The notes under the pieces are model-generated. The model was not told the DNA's origin. It saw only the letters and a list, made by a program, of their open reading frames with translations, and did no database searches. Below are positions 7,181 to 14,313 of a stretch of DNA of 20,141 nt, one piece after another; position 1 is the stretch's first letter, and every line of letters begins with the position of its first letter. This stretch comes from Promethearchaeia archaeon (GTDB taxonomy: Archaea; Asgardarchaeota; Lokiarchaeia; Sigyniarchaeales; SOKP01), in assembly GCA_029856295.1 (NCBI GenBank), contig JAHQWS010000282.1, forward strand, positions 1 to 20,141, in the 5' to 3' direction. A program made the translations under genes and the position numbers.

Positions 7181-8617
7181 ATGGACGAAAAAATAAAGTT
7201 TGGCCTTTTAACTCTTATTATAATTTTATTTCAATCCATAATTAAGATATATGGTGTGATCGCTACAGGTAGCTTGAGCTTTCTCTCTGAAACAGTTGAT
7301 ACGCTCGTAGATATTATATTTGTTTTGTTGACTCTTTATTCTTTATCTAAGAGTCAGAAACCTCCTGATATTGATCATATGTTTGGACATTCTAAGATTG
7401 ATCCTATAGGTGCATTAGTTCAAGGTATTATTTTAATCAATTTATATATCCTATTAATAATAACCGCAATTATAATAATTAACACGGGCACCTATAGTTT
7501 AGCCAATCCAGTGATAGGAATTCAGCTTTTATTAATCTCTTTTTCAGTTAATTTCATTTTCTCAAGATATCTTATATGGCAGGGAAGACGTCAAAAAAGT
7601 CTTTCTCTTGAGATTCAAGGCCTAAATTTATTTCAAGATTCATTAAGAGCAATCTTAGTTATGATAAGCTTCCTATTTGCGCTGTTTGGAATATCTTATT
7701 TAGACCCTTTTTTTAGCATAGCACTTTCTATTTTTATTATAATAGGAGCAATTAAGTTAGTAAAAAAGGGGATAAATGATTTAACAGACACTAATCCAAT
7801 TAGTATTCTCATCATAGAAGAGATTAGGCAGAAAATTTTTAATTTAGAGCACGTGAATGGTGTTGAAGATTTAAAAATAAGGGCAAGTGGACCAAATTTA
7901 TTTTTAGAAGCGCATTTATCGGTTGAGGATCATATATCAGTAATCCATGCTCATGATATCACAAAAACCATTCGAACAATGGGTAAGAATTTTTTTCCAA
8001 ATTATAATGTTGAATGCATGATTGAAATGAATCCATTAGGGGGAGAAAAATCAGTCGGAGAAAATATCATAAATTTAATTTATTCCATGAAAACCGAATA
8101 TCCAGAAATCTTAGATGTCAAAGATCTAAATATATTGAGAATCGAAGATAAATATTTTTTATCTATGATTATCGTTGTTAAGGAAAATTTAACTCTCAAG
8201 GAAGCTCATGAAGTTTCCACTCAATTTGAAATAGAATTAAAGGATCAGGCGAAAAATATATCTCGAGTAATTACTCATATTGAAGGGTCCTATTATGTGG
8301 ATAGCCTTTCCCCGAAGGAATTATCTTGCACTCCTTTAAAAGCTGATGAAATGGAGTTGCTTGCTAACAAAATAGAAATAATTCTAAAGGGACACAAACA
8401 AGTTAAGGGTTATCATGGGCTAGAATGTTGGACAAGTTTAGATTATTGTGTTATTGAAATCCATGTTTTCTTTGATGGTTCTCTAAATATTTCTCAAGTT
8501 CATGAATATACAACTGATTTAGAAAAGAAAATTCAAGATCTTAATGTCAAAAATCTTCAGGAAGTGATCATTCATTCTGAGCCATTAGAAGGCCGAACAG
8601 ATGGAATTCTATTTTAA
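7181..8617 (+). CDS. cation diffusion facilitator (CDF) transporter with three C-terminal domains
   Basis: This inner-membrane divalent-metal efflux protein has 478 aa, against about 300 for the family. The N-terminal ~200 residues carry several hydrophobic helices. CDF landmarks are D40-x3-D44 in TM2 and the DHMFGH...D loop at 65-74. The TM5 site reads N149-x3-D153 where FieF/YiiP and zinc CDFs have HxxxD. After residue ~205 come three consecutive copies of a cytosolic CDF dimerisation-like fold (about 206-290, 297-375 and 388-470). Each ends in a similar strand: CMIEMNP, VITHIEG and VIIHSEP. The Asn for His swap suggests altered metal preference, or a preference other than zinc. It starts 91 bp after redox module copy 2 with no SD and may be its own unit. 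It converges on the gene at 8631 with a 13-bp gap. Confidence 0.88.
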   Translation: MDEKIKFGLLTLIIILFQSIIKIYGVIATGSLSFLSETVDTLVDIIFVLLTLYSLSKSQKPPDIDHMFGHSKIDPIGALVQGIILINLYILLIITAIIIINTGTYSLANPVIGIQLLLISFSVNFIFSRYLIWQGRRQKSLSLEIQGLNLFQDSLRAILVMISFLFALFGISYLDPFFSIALSIFIIIGAIKLVKKGINDLTDTNPISILIIEEIRQKIFNLEHVNGVEDLKIRASGPNLFLEAHLSVEDHISVIHAHDITKTIRTMGKNFFPNYNVECMIEMNPLGGEKSVGENIINLIYSMKTEYPEILDVKDLNILRIEDKYFLSMIIVVKENLTLKEAHEVSTQFEIELKDQAKNISRVITHIEGSYYVDSLSPKELSCTPLKADEMELLANKIEIILKGHKQVKGYHGLECWTSLDYCVIEIHVFFDGSLNISQVHEYTTDLEKKIQDLNVKNLQEVIIHSEPLEGRTDGILF

Positions 8618-8630
8618 ATAATAATGAGAA

Positions 8631-9734
8631 TTAAAATGGAAATTCATATTGTGTTAGACCAAGTTCTTTTTGCATTATTAAAATATCTTGCTGAAGATTT
8701 TTGTTAATCGGAATGCCCGTTTTAATTCTTTCTTGTTCTGCTATATATTCCTTTTCTCCTGCCGTATAGATACGTTCCTCTCCGGGAACTTTTTTAGCAC
8801 TTCTAAGACCTCTCATAATATTTCCCGCAGTTTTTTCAAAAGAATCTACTGAAATAAAGCTCTCAACATTAATAGCTAAAAAGAAATGACCAACTTTTAA
8901 GCGTTTCTGATCATTCTCAGTTATACCAATCGTATCTTTTAAATATATTCCCCCTGTCAATGCTGCTGACAAAACCTCGACTAATGTTGCATATCCATAA
9001 CCTTTATAACCAGAAGTTTCTTCCCCTTTCCCCCCCAATGGTAATAAAGCTGCTTTACCTTTACCTAACTCCTCTAATACTTTTCCCGGATCAGTCTCTG
9101 TTTCGCCTTCAGATGTAATAATAACTCCATCGGGAAGTAGTTTGTTTATTCTATTATAAACCTCCACCTTACCTCTTTGAATTATGGATGTTGCACAATC
9201 GATTAAGAAGGGAAAATCCTCATCTGTCGGGGCTCCAGTTGTTAGAGGATTCGTGCCTAACATCGGCTCAACTCCAAATGTGGGAGGGATTGAGGGTCTT
9301 GCATTCGTTACCGCCATTCCGATCATTCCCTCTTTTATTGCCATAAGGGAGTAATAACCGGCAATACCGAAATGCGTCGAATTTCTTACCGCAACAGCAC
9401 CCAAGCCGTATTTTTTAGCTTTTTCTATAGCAGTTTTCATTGCCTTATAGGCTATAACATGCCCCATTCCGCAATTACCATCCCAAAGAGCAGTGGTAGG
9501 TCCATCCTTTATTACATCAATTTTAGTAATTACTTCATAAATTCCTTCTTTAATACGATCGTAATACATTTTACACCGCTGGATCCCATGCGAATCAATC
9601 CCCCTAATATCAGAAGTGATTAAAACATCTGCTATAATGTCGGCATCTTCCTTAGGAACACCAAGTCCTATAAATACATCTCTCATAAAGTTTTCGAGAA
9701 TTTTTCGATCAAGATAAGTAATATCATCAGACAT
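8631..9734 (-). CDS. malate/L-lactate dehydrogenase family (Ldh_2) NAD(P)-dependent oxidoreductase
   Basis: This is a 367-aa cytoplasmic dehydrogenase of the COG2055 family, which includes malate, L-lactate, ureidoglycolate and 2,3-diketogulonate oxidoreductases and is unrelated to classical LDH/MDH. Family signatures are DSHG at 47-50 near the N-terminus, NSTHFGIAGYYS with the expected catalytic His121, TNARPSIPPTFG, and LGTNPLTTGAP. Length is normal. Which 2-hydroxy acid is used cannot be told from sequence. I use the ATG at 9734. A reading from TTG at 9743 adds only three residues, and neither start has an SD. The gene faces the CDF gene, and its upstream side is a ~400-bp gap carrying a gene remnant. 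Confidence 0.9.
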   Translation of the reverse strand: MSDDITYLDRKILENFMRDVFIGLGVPKEDADIIADVLITSDIRGIDSHGIQRCKMYYDRIKEGIYEVITKIDVIKDGPTTALWDGNCGMGHVIAYKAMKTAIEKAKKYGLGAVAVRNSTHFGIAGYYSLMAIKEGMIGMAVTNARPSIPPTFGVEPMLGTNPLTTGAPTDEDFPFLIDCATSIIQRGKVEVYNRINKLLPDGVIITSEGETETDPGKVLEELGKGKAALLPLGGKGEETSGYKGYGYATLVEVLSAALTGGIYLKDTIGITENDQKRLKVGHFFLAINVESFISVDSFEKTAGNIMRGLRSAKKVPGEERIYTAGEKEYIAEQERIKTGIPINKNLQQDILIMQKELGLTQYEFPF

Positions 9735-9859
9735 AATATACAATATATTATTTTTTTCATTATTTTAATTTTGTTTTCTAAAATTCTATATCTTAATATT
9801 AAGCTCATAATAAGAAAATTTGTTTAATTTTATTTCATTTCAAATATTTATTAACCATC

Positions 9860-9961
9860 TATGAAGGATATGTTTTAGGAGCATTCACATTAGGTTTTCC
9901 TGCCGTAAAATATCGTAGAACGGTCCCTCGAGCACCACTTAGAATAAAAGGACTAGAATAA
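9860..9961 (+). pseudogene. C-terminal remnant of a nitroreductase-family gene
   Basis: The plus strand reads 33 codons from TAT at 9860 to a TAA at 9959-9961: YEGYVLGAFTLGFPAVKYRR followed by TVPRAPLRIKGLE. The GAFTLGFPAVKYRRTVPR stretch strongly resembles the C-terminal tail of nitroreductase-family FMN proteins (LGYPxxKxxRxxPR). The frame has no ATG. Upstream it soon turns into low-complexity AT-rich sequence and meets a stop at about 9802, so the catalytic body is missing. It is most simply the 3' end of a gene whose rest was deleted or replaced. The family assignment is from memory of the motif and could be wrong. The coding-like character is clear from the run of proline, arginine and glycine codons in otherwise AT-rich spacer. 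Confidence 0.6.
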
Positions 9962-9963
9962 AG

Positions 9964-9987
9964 ATCGTGAAATGGAAGTTTCACGAT
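9964..9987 (+). terminator. perfect 9-bp hairpin just after the remnant's stop codon
   Basis: ATCGTGAAA, a 6-base loop, then TTTCACGAT form a perfect stem two bases after the TAA of the nitroreductase-like remnant. It is followed by TTAAAATTTT and not by a strict T run. It may be a former 3'-end structure of the lost gene or an operator-like inverted repeat upstream of the GH2 gene. Confidence 0.45.
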
Positions 9988-9999
9988 TTAAAATTTTAA

Positions 10000-10021
10000 A
10001 TAACTTTATGAAAAAAGTTAT
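10000..10021 (+). terminator. 7-bp hairpin followed by pyrimidine-rich tract
   Basis: ATAACTT, an 8-base loop, then AAGTTAT form a stem, followed shortly by CCTTTTCTTTT (10026-10036). This resembles a terminator and would isolate the GH2 gene from readthrough. The stem is short and AT-rich, so support is weak. Confidence 0.3.
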
Positions 10022-10144
10022 CTAACCTTTTCTTTTGTAATGTCTTTTTACATATCTGTGACAAAGAAAGCAAATTTTAACTTAATTTAAATATTCTTCA
10101 ATAAATGCTAATCTTTGAAGCAATTTAATTGAATTATCATAAAA

Positions 10145-11926
10145 ATGAATATAAAAAACATGAAAAAGGTTAAAGATTTTCACTGGGAACCAATTGAAGG
10201 CCAAATAATGACTCGTTGGAGTAAGGATGTTGATCCCACAGAACCACTACCTGAATACCCAAGACCTCATTTTAGACGTAATGAATGGCTGAATTTAAAT
10301 GGACTTTGGGATTATGCAATACGTTCAAAAGAGGAAAATAAAGTCAATAATTTTGATGGAAAAATTCTCGTTCCCTTTCCTATAGAGTCCGCTTTATCGG
10401 GAGTAAAAAGGAAGTTAAAATCGAAACAGAAATTATGGTATAGCCGAAAATTTACCGTACCTAAAGAGTGGAAAAATAAGAACATTTTATTTCATTTTGA
10501 AGCTGTAGATTGGGAAGCGACCGTCTGGGTAAATAAGAACAAAATTGGGTCACATCAAGGAGGATATACGCCATTTTCGTTCGAGATTTCTGGATTTATT
10601 GATTTTGAACAGGAAAATGAACTCATTGTTGAAGTTTGCGATGCTACGGACAAAGGAGGACAAGAACGTGGGAAACAAGCATTGAGACCAATGGCGATCT
10701 GGTATACTGCAATATCAGGTATTTGGCAAACAGTTTGGCTTGAACCAGTACCTAAAACTTATATCAAAAATTTTAAGTTAATTCCTCATATCGATGAAGA
10801 ATCATTGAACATTTCATTATATGTTCATAATCCCTCTACGGAACATGAAATACGAGCGGAAATTAAAGATGGCCCAACCATAATTGTTTCCGTTTTGAGT
10901 AATATAGATGACCCTATGGTCTTAAAGATACCATCTCCTAAACTATGGAGTCCTGAGAGACCATTTCTTTATGATCTCACGATAAAATTAGAAAGCAACA
11001 ATGAGATAATTGATGAAATAGAAACTTATTTCGGGATGAGAAAAATTAGTCTAGGAAGGGAAGAAAATGGAATTAAGACCATTGAATTAAATAATGAAAA
11101 AATCTTCCAATATGGTACATTAGATCAAGGTTTTTGGCCAGATGGCCTCTATACTGCTCCGACTGATGAAGCTCTGCGTTATGATATCGAAATCACCAAA
11201 GAACTCGGATTTAACTTGATACGCAAACACGTGAAAGTAGAACCAGCCCGATGGTATTACCACTGTGATAAAATAGGTATATTGGTATGGCAGGATATGC
11301 CTAACGGTGGGGTGAATTATATGACCGATTTACCCCCAAATATTAATGAATATAAGGACCTGCGCGAAGAACATACCAAAGAAAATTATTACAAAGAACT
11401 CGAATCAATGATCTTATCATTGTTTAATTCACCGTGTATTATAACTTGGGTTCCGTTCAATGAGGGATGGGGTCAATTTGACACAGAAAAAGTAGCCAAT
11501 TTAATTAAAAAATTGGATCCCACACGACTTGTAAATGCCGCAAGTGGATGGTTTGATTTTGGTGTAGGAGATATTTTCGATCAACATAGTTATCCTAATC
11601 CGATCATGCCCCACAAGAATAAAATAGGGGCTCGTGCCGCAGCCGTAGGCGAGTTTGGAGGATTGGGATTGGAAATCGAAAACCACATGTGGAATATTAA
11701 AAATAAATTCGTATATAGAAACCTCCCTGATAAACAAGGTTTAATGAAAAAATATGAAAGCTTAATTTCTAAGCTTAAGAAATTGATTGAAAAAGGATTG
11801 AGTACCGCCATTTATACACAAACTACTGATGTTGAGGGTGAAGTAAATGGTTTATTAACCTATGATCGCGAAATACTCAAAATGGATAAAAAAAAGTTGC
11901 GAGAATTAAATATGAGTCTTTACTAA
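10145..11926 (+). CDS. glycoside hydrolase family 2 beta-glycosidase (beta-galactosidase/glucuronidase-like)
   Basis: The 593-aa enzyme has the GH2 layout: an N-terminal sugar-binding jelly roll (about 45-200, with LNGLWDY at 52-58 and the VWVN strand), an immunoglobulin-like middle (about 205-300), and a TIM barrel. Catalytic residues are visible: acid/base E440 in PFNEGWGQ and nucleophile E503 in VGEFGG. No signal peptide is seen, so it acts in the cytoplasm on imported oligosaccharides or glycosides. Sugar specificity cannot be read, and the sequence looks like uncharacterised GH2 proteins, not LacZ (about 1000 aa). GH2 enzymes are common in Bacteroidota and Planctomycetes and sparse in archaea, so acquisition from bacteria is plausible. 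No transporter or other glycosidase is adjacent. The start is the first ATG, without an SD; ATG 10160 is an alternative. Confidence 0.92.
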   Translation: MNIKNMKKVKDFHWEPIEGQIMTRWSKDVDPTEPLPEYPRPHFRRNEWLNLNGLWDYAIRSKEENKVNNFDGKILVPFPIESALSGVKRKLKSKQKLWYSRKFTVPKEWKNKNILFHFEAVDWEATVWVNKNKIGSHQGGYTPFSFEISGFIDFEQENELIVEVCDATDKGGQERGKQALRPMAIWYTAISGIWQTVWLEPVPKTYIKNFKLIPHIDEESLNISLYVHNPSTEHEIRAEIKDGPTIIVSVLSNIDDPMVLKIPSPKLWSPERPFLYDLTIKLESNNEIIDEIETYFGMRKISLGREENGIKTIELNNEKIFQYGTLDQGFWPDGLYTAPTDEALRYDIEITKELGFNLIRKHVKVEPARWYYHCDKIGILVWQDMPNGGVNYMTDLPPNINEYKDLREEHTKENYYKELESMILSLFNSPCIITWVPFNEGWGQFDTEKVANLIKKLDPTRLVNAASGWFDFGVGDIFDQHSYPNPIMPHKNKIGARAAAVGEFGGLGLEIENHMWNIKNKFVYRNLPDKQGLMKKYESLISKLKKLIEKGLSTAIYTQTTDVEGEVNGLLTYDREILKMDKKKLRELNMSLY

Positions 11927-12026
11927 TATTATTTTTTCTTAAGAATAACGTTGAATTTTAATAGATAGGGCTCTATTAAGCAAAAATATCACCATATTAT
12001 GTTGTTTTTTGAATGTTAGATTCATC

Positions 12027-12035
12027 TTTTTTTTT
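12027..12035 (+). terminator. T9 tract, probable terminator downstream of GH2 gene
   Basis: Nine consecutive T residues lie about 100 bases after the GH2 stop. A weaker T6 occurs at 11932-11937. Oligo-T tracts terminate archaeal transcription. The T9 tract falls within the longest reading of the small ORF that follows, which argues against the early start of that ORF. Confidence 0.4.
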
Positions 12036-12036
12036 C

Positions 12037-12213
12037 ATGATTGTAAATGATTTAAATAAGAAAGTTGTTGGTAGGTTCTATAAAGAAATTATAATTGATG
12101 ATGAACATGATGGAGAGAATATAACTTACATTTTTCCTGACACTCAAGAGTTTATTTCAGTGTTAAATAGGAAATTTGTAACTAAAAAATTGATTGCGGA
12201 AGAAAAAACATAA
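12037..12213 (+). CDS. small hypothetical protein, doubtful
   Basis: From ATG 12037 the frame encodes 58 aa; an upstream in-frame ATG at 12013 would give 66 aa. I recognise no family. Composition is protein-like, with mixed charged and hydrophobic residues, an acidic IDDEHDGEN patch and a basic C-terminal third. There is no signal peptide, membrane segment or cysteine motif. The longer start would encode a T9 tract (a run of Phe), a poor place to begin an archaeal gene, so I prefer 12037, but neither start has an SD. It lies between the GH2 gene and the SRP RNA promoter. It may be a real small gene or a chance frame. Confidence 0.35.
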   Translation: MIVNDLNKKVVGRFYKEIIIDDEHDGENITYIFPDTQEFISVLNRKFVTKKLIAEEKT

Positions 12214-12268
12214 CATAATTTTAAGGAATTTTTTCAACAAATTTTAATTGTTCTAATGAATGTCCGTT

Positions 12269-12282
12269 TTTGTATAAGTTTT
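12269..12282 (+). promoter_or_regulatory. TATA-box promoter of the SRP RNA gene
   Basis: TTTGTATAAGTTTT centres about 28-32 bases before the RNA's 5' helix, which fits the archaeal TBP site spacing of about 26-27 bases to the transcript start. The same core (GTATAAG) precedes the gene ending at 16324 on the other strand at a compatible distance. Confidence 0.5.
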
Positions 12283-12304
12283 AATTCTAATAATCATTAT
12301 TTGA

Positions 12305-12585
12305 TCTCGGACCTCTTGGGCTGGTCTGAAACTCCATGCTGAGTTGACCGCAAAATGCTCATAGCGGAAATCGCCTGTTTTGAGGTTCCATGAGTATTAT
12401 TAACCATTATTATATCTCGTCGAAGCACCGACTGCATAGGTGGGTTGCAGAGCAGGACTTTTTGTAGGAAAAGTTTAAGCTCATAATTGTAAACTCGGCA
12501 AGGCCAGGGATGGAGCAGCCGTAAGCATAGTGATTCACGCTTTGTAGTGCAGGTGTGGAGAGGTATAATACCCTTGGTCTTAGTA
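12305..12585 (+). ncRNA. ffs: signal recognition particle (7S/SRP) RNA
   Basis: This is the RNA scaffold of the signal recognition particle, which binds SRP54/SRP19 and targets nascent membrane proteins. Helix 8 core: CGGC (12496-12499) pairs with GCCG (12518-12521). AAGG faces AGCA across the internal loop, CCA pairs with TGG, and the loop is the GNRA tetraloop GGGA. This parallels E. coli CAGG-UCC-GGAA-GGA-AGCA. Helix 5: GTATTAT (12394-12400) plus ACC pair with GGT-ATAATAC (12562-12571). Terminal helix: GACC (12310-12313) with GGTC (12576-12579). Alu-like 5' domain: GGTC..AACTC (12323-12334) pairs with GAGTT-GACC (12341-12349), and CCGC (12348-12351) can pair with GCGG (12364-12367). The length of about 280 nt suits an archaeal 7S RNA, and GC content is higher than in the surroundings. 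Exact ends are estimates. A minus-strand frame across it is spurious. Confidence 0.9.
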
Positions 12586-12673
12586 ATATAATTGGAATCA
12601 AGGATCAGGTCTTTTACTTATTATACAAAATTTAATTATTATTCAATTATAACTTGTTATTTTAAATTCTAAA

Positions 12674-14101
12674 TCATTCATTTTCAACGATGCTATCCTC
12701 TAAGGATTCCAAATATTCCTTGTCAAAATCAAGTGGCATTGAAGGATTTCTAATCGGATTGTATCCTAAATAATAGTAACGTATAGCTTTCATGTCTTTC
12801 AGAAATCTTGGCATTTTTGTGATGAGATTATGGGAAAGATTCAACTCTTCTAATTGCTTAAGTGATTTAAGAGAAGAAGGAATCTTTTTTATCTTGTTTT
12901 TTACTAAATAGAGATTTTTCAAGAATCGTAATTTTCCAATTGAGGTTGGAATCTTTTCAATATTGCATTCGTATAAATACAATCCCTCTAAGTACGCGAA
13001 TGAGCAAATGTGTTTCATGAGAAATCCAAGATCTGCACTACCTAGAAATCCAGTATATAGACCGTATACCGCTAGCTCGGTGATATGTCCTTGTCTATCG
13101 GTGTTGTAGTACCAATATCTATCCATTTCGTGAAACCAATCAGGATCAAAGGGATATTCTAGATCATCGGTTTTTAAAGGGGGCGACCCTTTAAGAAGTT
13201 CGATAAACCCTAAAACTTCGGCGCTGTTGCTGTCAATTCCTTCACTTAGGTACTTTCCTACAAGCTTTTGTTGGATAAAGACCCTTGCGTTTTTAGATTT
13301 CAACCCAATTTGATTTCCTCCTAAGGTGATTCTAGCCAATTTCTTCAAGCTCAATAAGACACCTGGAATGTCTTTGAAGCGGTTATTGTGTAATTGTAGA
13401 ATCTTTAACTGCTTAAGATGTTCCATATTACTTGGTAAAGACTCTAATTTATTGTCGTGCAGCCTCAAGTCCTTTAGCCTCCCTAAGTTTCCGATTGACT
13501 CGGGAATTTCGTCTAATTCAGAATTACTGAGGTTTAAATTCTTTACATGGCCATTTACCTGATAAAACATAAATCCGTCCCAAGCAGAGCGCGATAACTC
13601 TCTTTCAAGCATCTCTCTCTGCTCTGGTATCCCATCTCCTCTGAATGGCCAATTAATTTCCAAGCTTTCAGAGGTCTTGGATATCATAAAATCCAAATCT
13701 CTAAAAAATACACATTCCTCGACTACGAGATGATGTATTTTTGAATATTTTTCAAGTAACCGTCGTTCTAATTCCCCATAATACTGAGGCATTCTCTCTT
13801 TTAAAGCATTAAGAATAGATTTAAATACCAATACAGCAGTCTCATTATTAAAAATCCAATCTATTAAATTCACACTGGACTTTAAATAAATTTTTACTAA
13901 AATTTCTGCCGCCTTTGCCCTAATTATGATTTCTTCATCGGATAAAATAAGGTTTTCAAGTAAATTAAAGATCTCCTCATCGGAACGTCTGAGTCCTTCT
14001 AATAGCGACAGACTTTCTAGTCGAAAGTTGGTATCTTCATGATGTTCAATTATAGTAATTAATCGGTTTATATCTAGATTGTATTTTGAAGAAACATTCA
14101 T
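12674..14101 (-). CDS. HEAT-like and leucine-rich repeat protein
   Basis: The 475-aa protein begins with an all-helical, HEAT-like region (about 10-135; the RAKAAEILVKIYL helix is typical). Two LRR blocks follow. Block 1 (about 185-265) has LxxLxLxxNxLxxLP repeats such as LKDLRLHDNKLESLP. Block 2 (about 338-450) includes LEELNLSHNLITKMP. Each block is preceded by a similar lead-in: GHVKNLNL at 184-191 and GHITELAV at 338-345. This suggests duplication of a capped LRR unit. No signal peptide or membrane segment is visible, so it is likely cytoplasmic and acts by protein binding. The ligand is unknown. Large LRR repertoires are typical of Asgard genomes, which agrees with the other lineage hints. 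The ATG at 14101 has no SD. Its 3' end faces the SRP RNA gene. Confidence 0.85.
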   Translation of the reverse strand: MNVSSKYNLDINRLITIIEHHEDTNFRLESLSLLEGLRRSDEEIFNLLENLILSDEEIIIRAKAAEILVKIYLKSSVNLIDWIFNNETAVLVFKSILNALKERMPQYYGELERRLLEKYSKIHHLVVEECVFFRDLDFMISKTSESLEINWPFRGDGIPEQREMLERELSRSAWDGFMFYQVNGHVKNLNLSNSELDEIPESIGNLGRLKDLRLHDNKLESLPSNMEHLKQLKILQLHNNRFKDIPGVLLSLKKLARITLGGNQIGLKSKNARVFIQQKLVGKYLSEGIDSNSAEVLGFIELLKGSPPLKTDDLEYPFDPDWFHEMDRYWYYNTDRQGHITELAVYGLYTGFLGSADLGFLMKHICSFAYLEGLYLYECNIEKIPTSIGKLRFLKNLYLVKNKIKKIPSSLKSLKQLEELNLSHNLITKMPRFLKDMKAIRYYYLGYNPIRNPSMPLDFDKEYLESLEDSIVENE

Positions 14102-14313
14102 GAGCTAAAAGGCAATTATCTATTATAAATCAAACCAATTCTATTTACTACTATTATAATTATTAATAATACCCAAATATTAATCACCGGTCTCGATAAT
14201 TAAATGTTGTGACAAAGGTGATTTTCTAAAATCTATTATATTTTCTTAAAAAAAATAAAATAATCTTCCTCATTAATAAAAATTAGATTATAATTAAAAA
14301 TATTATAACAATT

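Larger units (their letters stand above)
9744..10144. other. 400-bp gap between dehydrogenase and GH2 genes
   Basis: No intact gene lies here. The gap holds a short coding remnant (9860-9961) and two inverted repeats (9964-9987 and 10000-10021). Both flanking genes are transcribed away from it, so their promoters must also lie here. The first ~110 bases are featureless AT-rich DNA. Confidence 0.6.

Noticed and set aside
9372..9623. 83-aa plus-strand frame inside the malate/lactate dehydrogenase gene
   Set aside because: It is fully antisense to conserved catalytic motifs and has no protein-like signature.
11501..11811. Two overlapping minus-strand frames inside the GH2 gene
   Set aside because: Both are shadows of the barrel segment that contains the catalytic nucleophile motif.
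12410..12601. 63-aa minus-strand reading frame
   Set aside because: It lies across the SRP RNA, whose base-paired structure explains the sequence. The peptide has no recognisable features.
13326..13562. 78-aa plus-strand frame within the LRR gene
   Set aside because: It is antisense to regular LRR repeats. The repeated Leu/Asn codons produce open complementary frames.
14182..14223. Inverted repeat AATCACC ... GGTGATT with a 28-base spacer
   Set aside because: The arms are only 7 bp and widely separated in a divergent promoter gap. I see nothing that sets it apart from chance.
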